From positions 1 through 64,000 of the forward strand of contig NZ_JBFHJW010000008.1 of assembly GCF_041595635.1 (NCBI RefSeq): a stretch of DNA of 64,000 bases. The letters run 5' to 3'. The translations under genes were made by a program, and so were the position numbers. Every line of letters begins with the position of its first letter. Positions within the stretch are counted from its first letter, which is position 1. The notes beneath the pieces were generated by a model that was not told the origin of the DNA, did not search any database, and worked only from the letters and a program-made list of their open reading frames with translations. Shown piece after piece: positions 1 to 9,118 of the stretch. This DNA comes from Labilibaculum sp041595635. GTDB taxonomy: Bacteria; Bacteroidota; Bacteroidia; Bacteroidales; Marinifilaceae.

Positions 1-18
1 AGAATCGAAATTTATTTC

Positions 19-1143
19 ATGCAATTTAAAGATATAATTGGACTGGAAACTGTTAAGCATCAGTTCATACAAACCGTTAAAGAAAATAGAGTAAGTCATG
101 CGCAATTGTTGGTTGGTCCAAATGGGGTTGGAAAACTTCCATTGGCAATTGCTTTTGCTCAATACATGTCTTGTCTCAATCGAACCGAAAATGATTCGTG
201 CGGACATTGTTCTTCCTGCAAAAAATATCAGAAATTAGTTCACCCCGATTTGCACTTTGTATTTCCTGTTGTAACCGGAAAAGGATTTACAAAACCAGTA
301 AGCGATAACTTTATTGAGAGCTGGAGATCGCAAATTGAAAGCGATCGGTATTTCGATTTGGGAGATTGGTATAAAACTTTAGGAGTTGATAATGCTCAGG
401 GATTAATCTATTCTTCGGAGAGTCATGAAATTATTCGCAAGCTAAATTTAAAAACCTACGAATCGGATTATAAGATCATGATTGTTTGGTTGCCAGAAAA
501 AATGCATCATACCTGCGCCAACAAATTGTTGAAAATGATTGAGGAGCCTCCTAAAAAGACGCTATTCATTATGGTTTCGGAAGAACCAGATAAAATTCTT
601 CCAACAATTCTTTCCCGAACTCAAATTGTAAATGTTCCCAAAATTGAATCTGAAGATTTAAAACAGGCCGTAGCTTCTGAATTTAATTTATCGGGAACAG
701 AGTTGAGTAATGTGGTTCGTTTGGCGGGAGGAAGTTATCGGAAAGCTCGAGTATTGATTCAAAATTCGGATGAAAATGCCTTTAATTTTGAAAATTTTGT
801 CAGTATCATGCGTTTGAGTTATGCGCGCAAGGTAATGGAAATTATGGATTGGTCGGAGCAGATAGCCGGAATTGGTCGCGAACGTCAAAAAAGTTTCTTG
901 AATTATAGTGTTCGAATGGTGAGGGAAAATTTTATTTTGAACCTGAAAAAACCTGAAATGGTGTTTTTAAATGGAGAGGAAATGAATTTCTCAAGTCGAT
1001 TCTCACCGTTTATTAACGAAGAAAATGTTTGGATTCTTGCTGATGAGCTCTCAAAAGCGTATTCGGATATCGAAAGAAATGCCAATGCAAAAATTGTATT
1101 TCTCGATTTGAGTCTGAAACTGGTTAAATTATTAAGGCCATAA
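19..1143 (+). CDS. holB: DNA polymerase III delta' subunit (clamp-loader)
   Basis: Clamp-loader subunit that helps load the beta sliding clamp at the replication fork. The protein starts with the family opening FKDIIGLETVKHQF. It has a P-loop-like GPNGVGK at residues 33-39, followed by Leu rather than Thr/Ser, so ATP binding may be weak, as is usual for delta' subunits. A four-cysteine zinc module follows (C52, C61, C64, C67). The sensor-1-like SRTQIVN lies near residue 200. At 374 aa the length is normal for Bacteroidota. It opens a same-strand run ending at mrp. The gene is complete, with its start 18 bases into the window. Confidence 0.9.
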   Translation: MQFKDIIGLETVKHQFIQTVKENRVSHAQLLVGPNGVGKLPLAIAFAQYMSCLNRTENDSCGHCSSCKKYQKLVHPDLHFVFPVVTGKGFTKPVSDNFIESWRSQIESDRYFDLGDWYKTLGVDNAQGLIYSSESHEIIRKLNLKTYESDYKIMIVWLPEKMHHTCANKLLKMIEEPPKKTLFIMVSEEPDKILPTILSRTQIVNVPKIESEDLKQAVASEFNLSGTELSNVVRLAGGSYRKARVLIQNSDENAFNFENFVSIMRLSYARKVMEIMDWSEQIAGIGRERQKSFLNYSVRMVRENFILNLKKPEMVFLNGEEMNFSSRFSPFINEENVWILADELSKAYSDIERNANAKIVFLDLSLKLVKLLRP

Positions 1144-1197
1144 GAGGTGAATAATTCGCTGAATTACTACCTTTAAAAGTTTATAAATTAAAATCAT

Positions 1198-1205
1198 TAT
1201 TTTTG
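1198..1205 (+). promoter_or_regulatory. Candidate -7 box upstream of the ricT-like gene
   Basis: TATTTTTG matches the Bacteroidota -7 consensus TAnnTTTG, 33 bases before the ATG at 1238. No clear TTTG -33 element lies at the right distance, so this is a weak call. Confidence 0.35.
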
Positions 1206-1237
1206 AAGTCGATTATCGATTCATAATCAATATACAT

Positions 1238-2377
1238 ATGATGGAAAATAAGGAACCCAAAGGGAAGTGCGCAGGTTGTGCGTCCAATAAAAAAGACGAT
1301 AGACTTCTGGATGGAAAACTAGATGTTTACGATTGGTTGAGTGATGTTCCTGAGAGTGTATTATGTCCAGATATAGTTGAAGTAAAATTTAAAAATACCC
1401 GCAAGGGATTCTACGCAAATACAAATCAATTACGACTAAAAAGAGGTGATGTTGTTGCTTTAGAAGCATCGCCCGGACATGATATAGGAATTGTTACCTT
1501 AACTGGGGATTTGGTTTTTGAACAGATGCGAAAGCAGAAACTGAACCCTAAAACTTACGAAGCAAAAAAAATCTACCGAAAAGCAAAACCTGTAGATGTT
1601 GAAAAATGGCACGATGCTATTGCACTGGAACATAAAACCATGATTAAAGCTCGCCAGCTTTCAGCACAACTTAATCTGAACATGAAGATTGGTGATGTGG
1701 AATATCAGGGAGATAAAACCAAAGCAATATTTTATTATATCGCTGATGATCGGGTGGATTTTCGCCAACTGATAAAAGTGCTTGCCGAGCAATTTAAAAT
1801 TCGTATTGAAATGCGACAGATTGGAGCTCGTCAGGAAGCCGGTCGTATTGGTGGTATTGGTCCTTGTGGAAGAGAACTTTGTTGCTCTACTTGGATTACC
1901 AATTTTGTGTCGGTGACAACCAATGCAGCTCGTTATCAGGAAATTTCCTTGAATCCGCAGAAGTTAGCTGGTCAATGTGGTAAACTAAAGTGTTGTTTAA
2001 ATTTCGAGTTGGATTGTTACATCGATGCTCAAAAAGATTTTCCAAATACAAACATTCCTTTGGAAACGGTGGATGGTACAGCCTACCATCAGAAAACAGA
2101 TATTTTTAAAAGAATGATGTGGTATTCTTTTGATAAATACAATACCATAAACATGGTGCAACTGTCTGTTGACACAGTGAAAGATGTAATCAGACAGAAT
2201 AAAAAAGGAGTTAAGGTAAATAAACTCGTTTCTGAATTCGTTGTGGAACCGAAGAAAACTTTAGAATATGAAAATGTAGTTGGGCAAGATAGCCTGAATC
2301 GTTTTGATAAGGTGGGCAAAACACCAGCTAAAAAGTCGAAAAGAAAGTTCCGTCGTAAACCAAGAAAAAAACAGTAA
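1238..2377 (+). CDS. ricT: PSP1-domain protein, RicT/YaaT family
   Basis: Cytoplasmic PSP1-domain protein. In Bacillus the homologue YaaT/RicT acts in the Ric (Y) complex, which affects RNA processing and phosphorelay; the role in Bacteroidota is not settled. Visible hallmarks are the central cysteine-rich signature GPCGRELCC near residue 210 and a second cluster CGKLKCCLNFE near residue 250, plausibly Fe-S or metal ligands. An N-terminal CAGC is also present. The last ~25 residues are very basic (repeated KK/RK), suggesting nucleic-acid contact. It sits between holB and gldH, the common Bacteroidota order. Confidence 0.88.
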   Translation: MMENKEPKGKCAGCASNKKDDRLLDGKLDVYDWLSDVPESVLCPDIVEVKFKNTRKGFYANTNQLRLKRGDVVALEASPGHDIGIVTLTGDLVFEQMRKQKLNPKTYEAKKIYRKAKPVDVEKWHDAIALEHKTMIKARQLSAQLNLNMKIGDVEYQGDKTKAIFYYIADDRVDFRQLIKVLAEQFKIRIEMRQIGARQEAGRIGGIGPCGRELCCSTWITNFVSVTTNAARYQEISLNPQKLAGQCGKLKCCLNFELDCYIDAQKDFPNTNIPLETVDGTAYHQKTDIFKRMMWYSFDKYNTINMVQLSVDTVKDVIRQNKKGVKVNKLVSEFVVEPKKTLEYENVVGQDSLNRFDKVGKTPAKKSKRKFRRKPRKKQ

Positions 2378-2389
2378 TCAATTTGTATC

Positions 2390-2860
2390 ATGAAACTCCT
2401 GAAGATTATTTGTTACGCATGGCTGGGATTTGGTCTGCTTTCCTGTGATTCAAACAGGGTATACGAACAGTATGAAACAATTCCTGATTTTGAATGGAAT
2501 CAGGCTGATACACTTCGTTTTGAGGTGGATATTACCGATACAATTCAAGCGAATAATGTATTTATTAATTTGCGAAATTCCGGAGATTATGAATACAGCA
2601 ATTTGTGGTTGTTTGTGAAAAGAACAAGTCCAGATAATCAATCGATAGAAAGAAAGCTTGAGTTTAATTTGGCCGATGAAACTGGCGACTGGTACGGAAG
2701 TGGCTTTGGTGATCTTTTTGATCTTCAGATTCCTATGGAGCAAAAGGTGGTTTTTCCTAAATCGGGAAAATATGTTTACGAAATTGTTCAGGGAATGTAC
2801 GATGTAAAGCTAAAAGGAATTGCGAATGTTGGAATTCGTATAGAGAAAGAGAATCAGTAA
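2390..2860 (+). CDS. gldH: Gliding motility lipoprotein GldH
   Basis: Periplasm-facing lipoprotein of the GldH family, first described in gliding Flavobacteria. It is also conserved in non-gliding Bacteroidota. The N-terminus is a lipoprotein signal ending in the lipobox LLSC (Cys at residue 19). The mature part starts with the family-typical YEQYETIPDFEW and keeps the GDWYGSGFGDLFD segment. The length of 156 aa is usual. It starts 12 bases after the ricT stop and precedes trmB by 18 bases, suggesting co-transcription. Identification rests on family pattern and gene order; gliding itself cannot be inferred. Confidence 0.85.
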   Translation: MKLLKIICYAWLGFGLLSCDSNRVYEQYETIPDFEWNQADTLRFEVDITDTIQANNVFINLRNSGDYEYSNLWLFVKRTSPDNQSIERKLEFNLADETGDWYGSGFGDLFDLQIPMEQKVVFPKSGKYVYEIVQGMYDVKLKGIANVGIRIEKENQ

Positions 2861-2878
2861 CCTAAGAATAACGTTAGC

Positions 2879-3622
2879 GTGGGAAAAAATAAATTACAGC
2901 GATTTGCTGAAATGAAGTCCTTTATAAATGTTTTTCAACCTACCCACAAGGAAGTTTGGGAGACAAATTATAAATATAAAGGAAAGTGGAATCAGGAAGT
3001 GTTTAAGAATGACAATCCTATTGTGCTTGAAGTTGGATGTGGAAAGGGTGAATATTCAGTAGGATTGGCCAAACAATTTCCAAATAAAAATTTTGTAGGA
3101 ATAGATATTAAAGGAGCCAGAATTTATTGTGGGGCAAAAGAAGCTTTGGATAGCGGACTTGATAATGTTGTTTTTATTCGAACCTATGCCGAATTGCTTA
3201 CCTCTATATTCGATGCTGGCGAAATAGCCGAAATATGGATTACCTTTCCCGATCCGCAAATGAAAAAAGTGGGGAAAAGGCTTACTGGTACTAAAATTTT
3301 AAAATTGTACAGTCGATTTCTTTCGAAAGATGGAATCATACACCTAAAATCGGATAGTAATTTTCTATACGAGTACACCAAGTATGTAATCAGTGAGAAC
3401 AAGCTAAAGGTTCTTGTGGATACCAATGATTTATATCATTCAGGCAAAGCCGATGAAATTCTTTCCATCCGAACTTTTTATGAGCAACAATTTTTGAATC
3501 GTGGAATTCCTATCAAGTATCACAAATTTATGCTGGAAGGAAAAAGTGAGTTTACCGAACCCGATGTAGAAATTGAACAAGATTCATATCGAAGCTATGG
3601 GCGTGAAAAAAAAGAGGGATAG
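2879..3622 (+). CDS. trmB: tRNA (guanine-N7-)-methyltransferase
   Basis: Makes m7G46 in the variable loop of tRNAs using S-adenosylmethionine. The Rossmann motif I EVGCGKGEYS lies at residues 51-60. The family's substrate-side motif FPDP followed by basic residues and KRLT lies at 123-135. The C-terminal FYEQQFL...G.PI.Y..F pattern is also present. Translation starts at GTG; no earlier ATG is in frame after the gldH stop. The stop codon directly abuts the ATG of the next gene. At 247 aa it is slightly longer than the E. coli enzyme. Confidence 0.93.
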   Translation: MGKNKLQRFAEMKSFINVFQPTHKEVWETNYKYKGKWNQEVFKNDNPIVLEVGCGKGEYSVGLAKQFPNKNFVGIDIKGARIYCGAKEALDSGLDNVVFIRTYAELLTSIFDAGEIAEIWITFPDPQMKKVGKRLTGTKILKLYSRFLSKDGIIHLKSDSNFLYEYTKYVISENKLKVLVDTNDLYHSGKADEILSIRTFYEQQFLNRGIPIKYHKFMLEGKSEFTEPDVEIEQDSYRSYGREKKEG

Positions 3623-3961
3623 ATGTCTGATTTGTATGCTCGGATTTATGAAATTGTTCGCTTAATTCCTGCAGGACGCGTGAGTAGTTATGGTGCAATT
3701 GCTCGTTATGTAGGCTCACCTCGTGGAGCAAGAATGGTGGGTTGGGCAATGAATCAAAGCCATTCTCAGAAAGAATATACGCCCGCTCATCGGGTGGTGA
3801 ATCGTATGGGTATGCTCTCAGGGAAGCATCATTTTCCGGGCGAAAATGTAATGCAGGAACTTTTAGAAAGTGAAGGAGTGGTGGTACTCAAGGATCAAAT
3901 TCAAAATTTCGATGAGATTTTTTGGGATCCATTTCAAGAACTAGATGCGAATGTTATTTAA
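3623..3961 (+). CDS. Alkyltransferase-like (ATL) protein, MGMT family without active cysteine
   Basis: Single-domain member of the O6-alkylguanine-DNA alkyltransferase family. The helix-turn-helix DNA-binding part (VSSYGAIARYVG, residues 20-31) and the recognition segment RGARMVGWAM are intact. The catalytic PCHR motif reads PAHRVVN (residues 54-60), so the alkyl-accepting cysteine is absent. By family knowledge such ATL proteins bind alkylated guanine, cannot repair it, and hand the lesion to nucleotide excision repair. The ATG follows the trmB stop with no gap, so the two are translationally linked. Confidence 0.88.
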   Translation: MSDLYARIYEIVRLIPAGRVSSYGAIARYVGSPRGARMVGWAMNQSHSQKEYTPAHRVVNRMGMLSGKHHFPGENVMQELLESEGVVVLKDQIQNFDEIFWDPFQELDANVI

Positions 3962-3977
3962 ATAAAATCTAAATACT

Positions 3978-3985
3978 TACATTTG
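3978..3985 (+). promoter_or_regulatory. Candidate -7 box for mrp
   Basis: TACATTTG fits TAnnTTTG exactly, followed by GC, and lies 44 bases before the mrp ATG. The corresponding -33 element would fall in the 3' end of the preceding gene and is degenerate. Confidence 0.5.
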
Positions 3986-4028
3986 CGTGTATTTTATAAT
4001 AATTCAAGGAATTAAAAAATAATATATC

Positions 4029-5126
4029 ATGAGTTATACTCAAAAACAGATTACGGATGCTTTGCGCCTGGTAAAATTTCCAGGGTCCGATAAGGACATC
4101 ATGGCTTTGGATATGGTTCGTAACATTAAAATTGAAGGAAAAAAGATTGGTTTTGATCTGGTTTTTCAAAAATCCGATGATCCCAATATCATAACTTTAA
4201 AAAAACTTTGTGTTTCGACTATTCTAAAGTTTGTTGATAAGGACGCTGATATAAAAGGAAATATAAAAGTTAAAGCAGTTCATATTGTTGATGAACCAGG
4301 AGTTCTTCCTAATGTAAAGAATATTATTGCCATAGCTTCGGGTAAAGGTGGTGTTGGTAAATCAACAGTAGCTACAAATTTAGCTGTTGCTTTGGCTAAA
4401 GCTGGAGCTAAGGTTGGCTTAATCGATGCCGATATTTTTGGTCCTTCGGTTCCTAAAATGTTTGGAGCTGAATCAGCACGTCCGGGCTTGATAAAAGTAG
4501 GCGACAAAGACATGATTGAGCCTCACGAAAAGTTTGGTGTGAAAATGTTGTCAATTGGATTTTTTGTTGATCCTGCGCAAGCAACAGTTTGGAGAGGTCC
4601 TATGGCTTCTAATGCATTAAAGCAACTAATTGAAGAAGGAAACTGGGGCGAGCTAGATTTTGTATTGATCGATTTACCACCAGGAACTAGCGATATTCAC
4701 CTTACATTGGTGCAAACCGTGCCTGTTACGGGTGCAATTGTTGTGAGTACACCGCAAGAAGTTGCCTTGGCCGATGCCATTAAAGGAATTAGCATGTTCG
4801 AAGGAGCAGGTGTAAATGTTCCTGTTTTAGGTATGGTTGAGAATATGGCTTGGTTTACTCCTGCTGAATTGCCAGAAAATAAATATTATATCTTTGGTAA
4901 AGATGGATGTAAAAAATTAGCCGAAGAAAAAGGTCTTGAATTATTGGGGCAAATTCCTATTGTTCAAAGCATTCGCGAAGGTGGTGATAATGGAGTGCCT
5001 GCTGCTGTTAATCAGGATACTGTTACCGGTATGGCTTTCGCCGATTTGGCTTCAAAATTAATGTCTGTTGTTGATAAACGAAATGCAGATAAAGATCCAA
5101 CAAAACGTGTGGAAATAACTCGATAG
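4029..5126 (+). CDS. mrp: Mrp/ApbC family iron-sulfur cluster carrier ATPase
   Basis: P-loop NTPase that carries Fe-S clusters to apo-proteins. Residues 1-90 form a MIP18/DUF59 domain. A deviant Walker A GKGGVGKS follows at 105-112, with the family's Walker B-like IDLPPGTSDIHL. The CxxC pair found near the C-terminus of E. coli-type Mrp is replaced by a FTPAELPENKYY stretch, so cluster ligation must use other residues. At 365 aa it is full length. It has its own candidate promoter and is followed by a strong terminator. Confidence 0.92.
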   Translation: MSYTQKQITDALRLVKFPGSDKDIMALDMVRNIKIEGKKIGFDLVFQKSDDPNIITLKKLCVSTILKFVDKDADIKGNIKVKAVHIVDEPGVLPNVKNIIAIASGKGGVGKSTVATNLAVALAKAGAKVGLIDADIFGPSVPKMFGAESARPGLIKVGDKDMIEPHEKFGVKMLSIGFFVDPAQATVWRGPMASNALKQLIEEGNWGELDFVLIDLPPGTSDIHLTLVQTVPVTGAIVVSTPQEVALADAIKGISMFEGAGVNVPVLGMVENMAWFTPAELPENKYYIFGKDGCKKLAEEKGLELLGQIPIVQSIREGGDNGVPAAVNQDTVTGMAFADLASKLMSVVDKRNADKDPTKRVEITR

Positions 5127-5148
5127 AGATTCGATATTATGATTTAAG

Positions 5149-5176
5149 AAGGAGCATCTGATGCTCCTTTTTTATT
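5149..5176 (+). terminator. Rho-independent terminator after mrp
   Basis: A perfect 9-bp stem (AAGGAGCAT / ATGCTCCTT) with a 3-base loop, followed by a T-rich run. It closes the holB-mrp block. Confidence 0.85.
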
Positions 5177-5366
5177 TTTGGCTAAATAAGCTTATATTCA
5201 GAAAGTTTTAATAATTTTCGAGTGAAATCATATTTGTAATCAGATTTAGCTTAACTGTTTGATAGTTAGGGTTTATTGTGAAGTGATAAATGCGATTAAT
5301 CCTTTTTATTCTTTCTTTACATACTAAATTTTCCTTTTTAACGGTTATCTAACAAAACGATAAGTC

Positions 5367-8300
5367 TTGGCTAGTAAATTTTTTCAGAAAAAGTACATAG
5401 GAATTTGGTGTTTACTTTTTGTGTTTGGTTGTTCGAATCAGAAAAACACATATGTAAGTAGACAGTATCATGCATTAACTACTCATTACAATGTTTATTT
5501 TAATGGGAAAGAGAGTCTTAAGAAAGGAGAAAGCAAAATTGAAGACGGAATTGTAGAGAATTATACTTTGCTACTTCCGGTTTTTGAATACGAGGATCCT
5601 ACTGCCAGATCTTTATCTTCTTCCGAAATGGATCGAGTGCTCGAAAAAGCTACCAAGGCAATAAAATTGCATTCCATTACCCGAAAACCAAAACGAAAAA
5701 AAGACAATCAATCGGAGAAATACAGGGAGTTCCGAAAAAAGAAGGAATACAATGATTGGATTGACGATTGTTATCTTTTAATTGGAAAAGCCAAATTTTA
5801 CAAGAAAGAATATCGGGTTGCAGAAAAAGCATTTGAATTTATACAAAAGGAATATCCCGAATCGGATTTAATTCCTGAAGCAAAGCTGGGTCAAGCTCGA
5901 AGCTTGATTGACAGAGGAGAACTAACTGCTGGTACCGAAATATTGGATCGATTGAGCGATGAGCCTCAAATTTCTAAAGACCTTATTTTAAATATTACAA
6001 CTCTGCGCGCTAGCATTGCCATTAAAGAGAAAGATTATGAAAGAGCAATTGATGAATTGGAACGAGCAATTATCTTGGTTGACTCAAAAATAAAAAAAGG
6101 TCGATATTATTATATTATTGCTCAGCTTAACGAGAAACTAGGAAATTTGCAAGCTGTTTCCATTGCCTTCCAAAATGTGGTAGACATAAATGCCTCCTAC
6201 GAAATGACCTTTAATGCTAAAATTAGTCGCGCTCTTTCCTATACCGGAAACGAAAATGGACCAGAAATTCGAAAGAGTCTGAAAAAGATGTTTCGCGATG
6301 AGAAAAATAATGAATACCAAGATCAAATTTATTATGCCTTGGCCGAAATGGATGTTAAAGATGGAAACATGGAATCGGCCATTCATAATTATTGGGAATC
6401 TACAAAACATACGGTCTACAATGAAAATCAGAAAGCAATTTCATTTTTAAAGTTAGGCGATTACTATTTTGAGGAGCTAAACTATCCAAAATCTCAAATG
6501 TGTTACGATAGTTCCATGACCTACTTAGGAAAGGATTACCCCAATTATTCCGTTATTTCGGTTCGGATTTCAAATCTAACCGATTTGGTGAATAATTTAA
6601 ATATAGTAGAACGAGAAGATAGCTTGCAAACTGTTGCTTTGATGAGTGATCTAGACAGAGATAAATTGATTCAGGGAATTATTCAGAAAATTAAGGATAA
6701 AGAAAAAGAACAAAGACTTAAAAAAGCAGAGCTAGCTTCCACAAGAGCATTCTATAGTCAAAACGATATGTTAGGAAGTTCGTCTAGGTCATCCTCTACG
6801 GGAAACTGGTATTTTTACAACCCAACAGTGATTAATTTAGGGAAGGCCGAATTCTTGCGTAAATGGGGACGACGGAGGTTGGCCGATAATTGGAGGCGGA
6901 AAAACAAATCCGAATTTGATTTTGATGATGTTGATTTGGTTCAGGACGATGATTCTAAAACCAAAGATTCTAATGGTAAGGATTCGATTGCTACTGAGGC
7001 TAAGAGGGATCCTAAGTTGAAAGATTATTACTTGTATGATTTACCCCTGACAGAAGCTGCTATTGAGAAATCGAATGAGCGGATTATGTTAGGACTGTAT
7101 CAGGCTTCATTGGTGTACGAAGAAAAATTACACAACCAAGAAAAAGCATTGGAAACTATAGAGACCCTCATGAAAAGGTTTCCTGAAAATCCATATCTGT
7201 TGTCTTCCTATTATCATGCCTTTTCTTTAAATAAGAAAATGGGGAATTCTTCGAAAGCAGCCGAGTATAAAAATAAAATTCTGACAGAATTTAAGGGTAG
7301 TGAGTATGCAAAAGCACTTAGTGATCCTAATTATTTAGCGAAGATTGAGGCAGAAGATTTGCGTGCAAATAAGTTGTATGAAGCTGCATATGAGGATTAT
7401 AAAAATTTTTACTATTTACGTGTTATCAAAGGCTGTAATGAAGGATTGTTACGATATCCAGAAAGTGAATTGCGTCCTCAATTCTTGTTTTTAAGAGCTT
7501 TGTGCATTGGAAGAACACAGCCTGTTGCGCAATTTAAACAATCACTGGAACAACTTCTTAATTCGGAACCTAGTTCCGCAATAGCAGCTACTACAAAAGC
7601 AATTTTACAAGCACTTAAAGAAGGTGCTGTACCTATGCAATTTACAGAATTGGATATGGAACAGGCACGACAAAATCGCTTGCTCCGAAATTGGAGAATG
7701 GAAGATGATCAGGCCATGATAGCTTTAGAGGATAAAGAGAAAGATGTAAAAGCAAAACCACTTTATAAATTCGTAGAAGACGAAGAACATTATTTTATTT
7801 TGCTTTTTGCCAAGAAAGATGCGGATGCAAATAGAAGCTTGTTTAATGTTTCGAAATACAATTCTGAGAGTTATAATAATCGTGTTTTTAAGGTCGATAG
7901 ACTTTCTTTGAATAAAGATCAAATCATGATTATGGTTAAGGGATTGAAAGGAAAGGAGGATGCTCTGAATTATTTTAATGGTATAATTACGAGTAATAGT
8001 GCTTTTAATGGTTTGGAAAATATTGATTATCGAAATTTTGTAATCTCGGTAAGCAATTTTAATATTTTCAAAAAAAATGAAGACATTGAATCTTATCTGG
8101 ATTTTTACACCAAAAGTTATTTTAACGTAGCTAGGAATCAAGACAAAACAACCGTTCGCAAAAACAACAAATTAGTGGCTGTGAATTCGAATTTGGATTC
8201 TACAAATTTCACTGTAAACCCAAGTGATAATCACAAATTTATTCTCTTGGTACCAGTGCGTAAAGTAAATCTTGCCAAACTAAGAAATGATATTTTTAAT

Positions 8301-8957
8301 CATGATAAAGATTTTTCTGTTATTCGCGATCAGTACGATAGTGATTTAAATATGATTGTTGTGAATAACATTGGTTCTAAGACCGATGCTATGGCCTATT
8401 TCAGAAATCTGATAAAAGATGAATCGGTTTACATTCAATTGTCTAGCGTCGATTATAGGAACTTCATTATTAGTGAAGAGAATTTTAAGAAGTTTTATAT
8501 CAGTAAAAGTTTGTTCCCATATCTCGATTTTTTCAAAGAGAATTATTTAAAGGATGAGGTAATGCAAAAAGAAAGCCCTAAAGAAGAACCTGTTCAGGAA
8601 GGTTTATACACCTATAGGGATGATGTTCCACACTCTTTTGCTTTGGTTTACGCTACCGATAATGTGAATACAAAACTATTGCTTAACGGAATAAAAAAAT
8701 ACAATACCAAAAGCTTAGAAGTAGAAGTTCGTACTTTGGATCAAAACCGTGAAGTGCTTTTGGTAAGCAATATGCGCAATAAAAAACAGGCCATGATGTA
8801 TTTTCGAGCCATCGTTACCAATCGTTCTCTTTTTGCACCAATAGAGAAAGTGGGGTATCGAAATTTTGTAATTTCTGATGAAAACTTGGAGCTATTTATG
8901 AAAGACACCGATCCAGCTGTTTATCTTCAGTTCTTTAAAAAATGGTATCTTCAGTAG
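5367..8957 (+). CDS. porW: Type IX secretion lipoprotein PorW/SprE
   Basis: Large TPR lipoprotein of the type IX secretion system (PorW in Porphyromonas, SprE in Flavobacterium). It starts at TTG; the lipobox VFGC puts the lipidated Cys at residue 22, and the family motif TTHYNVYFNGKESLKKG follows. Residues ~115-450 hold TPR-like helical repeats, followed by charged linkers. The last ~390 residues contain three copies of a ~105-residue unit, each with H.F.LL at the start and YRNF[VI]IS near the end (YRNF near residues 887, 1029 and 1164). At 1196 aa it is longer than the SprE and PorW proteins I know. Directly upstream of porX, its known regulatory partner. Confidence 0.85.
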   Translation: MASKFFQKKYIGIWCLLFVFGCSNQKNTYVSRQYHALTTHYNVYFNGKESLKKGESKIEDGIVENYTLLLPVFEYEDPTARSLSSSEMDRVLEKATKAIKLHSITRKPKRKKDNQSEKYREFRKKKEYNDWIDDCYLLIGKAKFYKKEYRVAEKAFEFIQKEYPESDLIPEAKLGQARSLIDRGELTAGTEILDRLSDEPQISKDLILNITTLRASIAIKEKDYERAIDELERAIILVDSKIKKGRYYYIIAQLNEKLGNLQAVSIAFQNVVDINASYEMTFNAKISRALSYTGNENGPEIRKSLKKMFRDEKNNEYQDQIYYALAEMDVKDGNMESAIHNYWESTKHTVYNENQKAISFLKLGDYYFEELNYPKSQMCYDSSMTYLGKDYPNYSVISVRISNLTDLVNNLNIVEREDSLQTVALMSDLDRDKLIQGIIQKIKDKEKEQRLKKAELASTRAFYSQNDMLGSSSRSSSTGNWYFYNPTVINLGKAEFLRKWGRRRLADNWRRKNKSEFDFDDVDLVQDDDSKTKDSNGKDSIATEAKRDPKLKDYYLYDLPLTEAAIEKSNERIMLGLYQASLVYEEKLHNQEKALETIETLMKRFPENPYLLSSYYHAFSLNKKMGNSSKAAEYKNKILTEFKGSEYAKALSDPNYLAKIEAEDLRANKLYEAAYEDYKNFYYLRVIKGCNEGLLRYPESELRPQFLFLRALCIGRTQPVAQFKQSLEQLLNSEPSSAIAATTKAILQALKEGAVPMQFTELDMEQARQNRLLRNWRMEDDQAMIALEDKEKDVKAKPLYKFVEDEEHYFILLFAKKDADANRSLFNVSKYNSESYNNRVFKVDRLSLNKDQIMIMVKGLKGKEDALNYFNGIITSNSAFNGLENIDYRNFVISVSNFNIFKKNEDIESYLDFYTKSYFNVARNQDKTTVRKNNKLVAVNSNLDSTNFTVNPSDNHKFILLVPVRKVNLAKLRNDIFNHDKDFSVIRDQYDSDLNMIVVNNIGSKTDAMAYFRNLIKDESVYIQLSSVDYRNFIISEENFKKFYISKSLFPYLDFFKENYLKDEVMQKESPKEEPVQEGLYTYRDDVPHSFALVYATDNVNTKLLLNGIKKYNTKSLEVEVRTLDQNREVLLVSNMRNKKQAMMYFRAIVTNRSLFAPIEKVGYRNFVISDENLELFMKDTDPAVYLQFFKKWYLQ

Positions 8958-9118
8958 TTAGAGGGAAATAAAAGATTTTGTTTTTCGTTTATTATGCACA
9001 AACTGTTACGCACTAATTATTTTTCCCCAAAAAAATCTGTAAAAAGAAAGAACTCCTAGAATTGAAGAGGAATTATTAAAAATCAACTTACGAATAGTTG
9101 AATTAAAATTGAAAGCTT

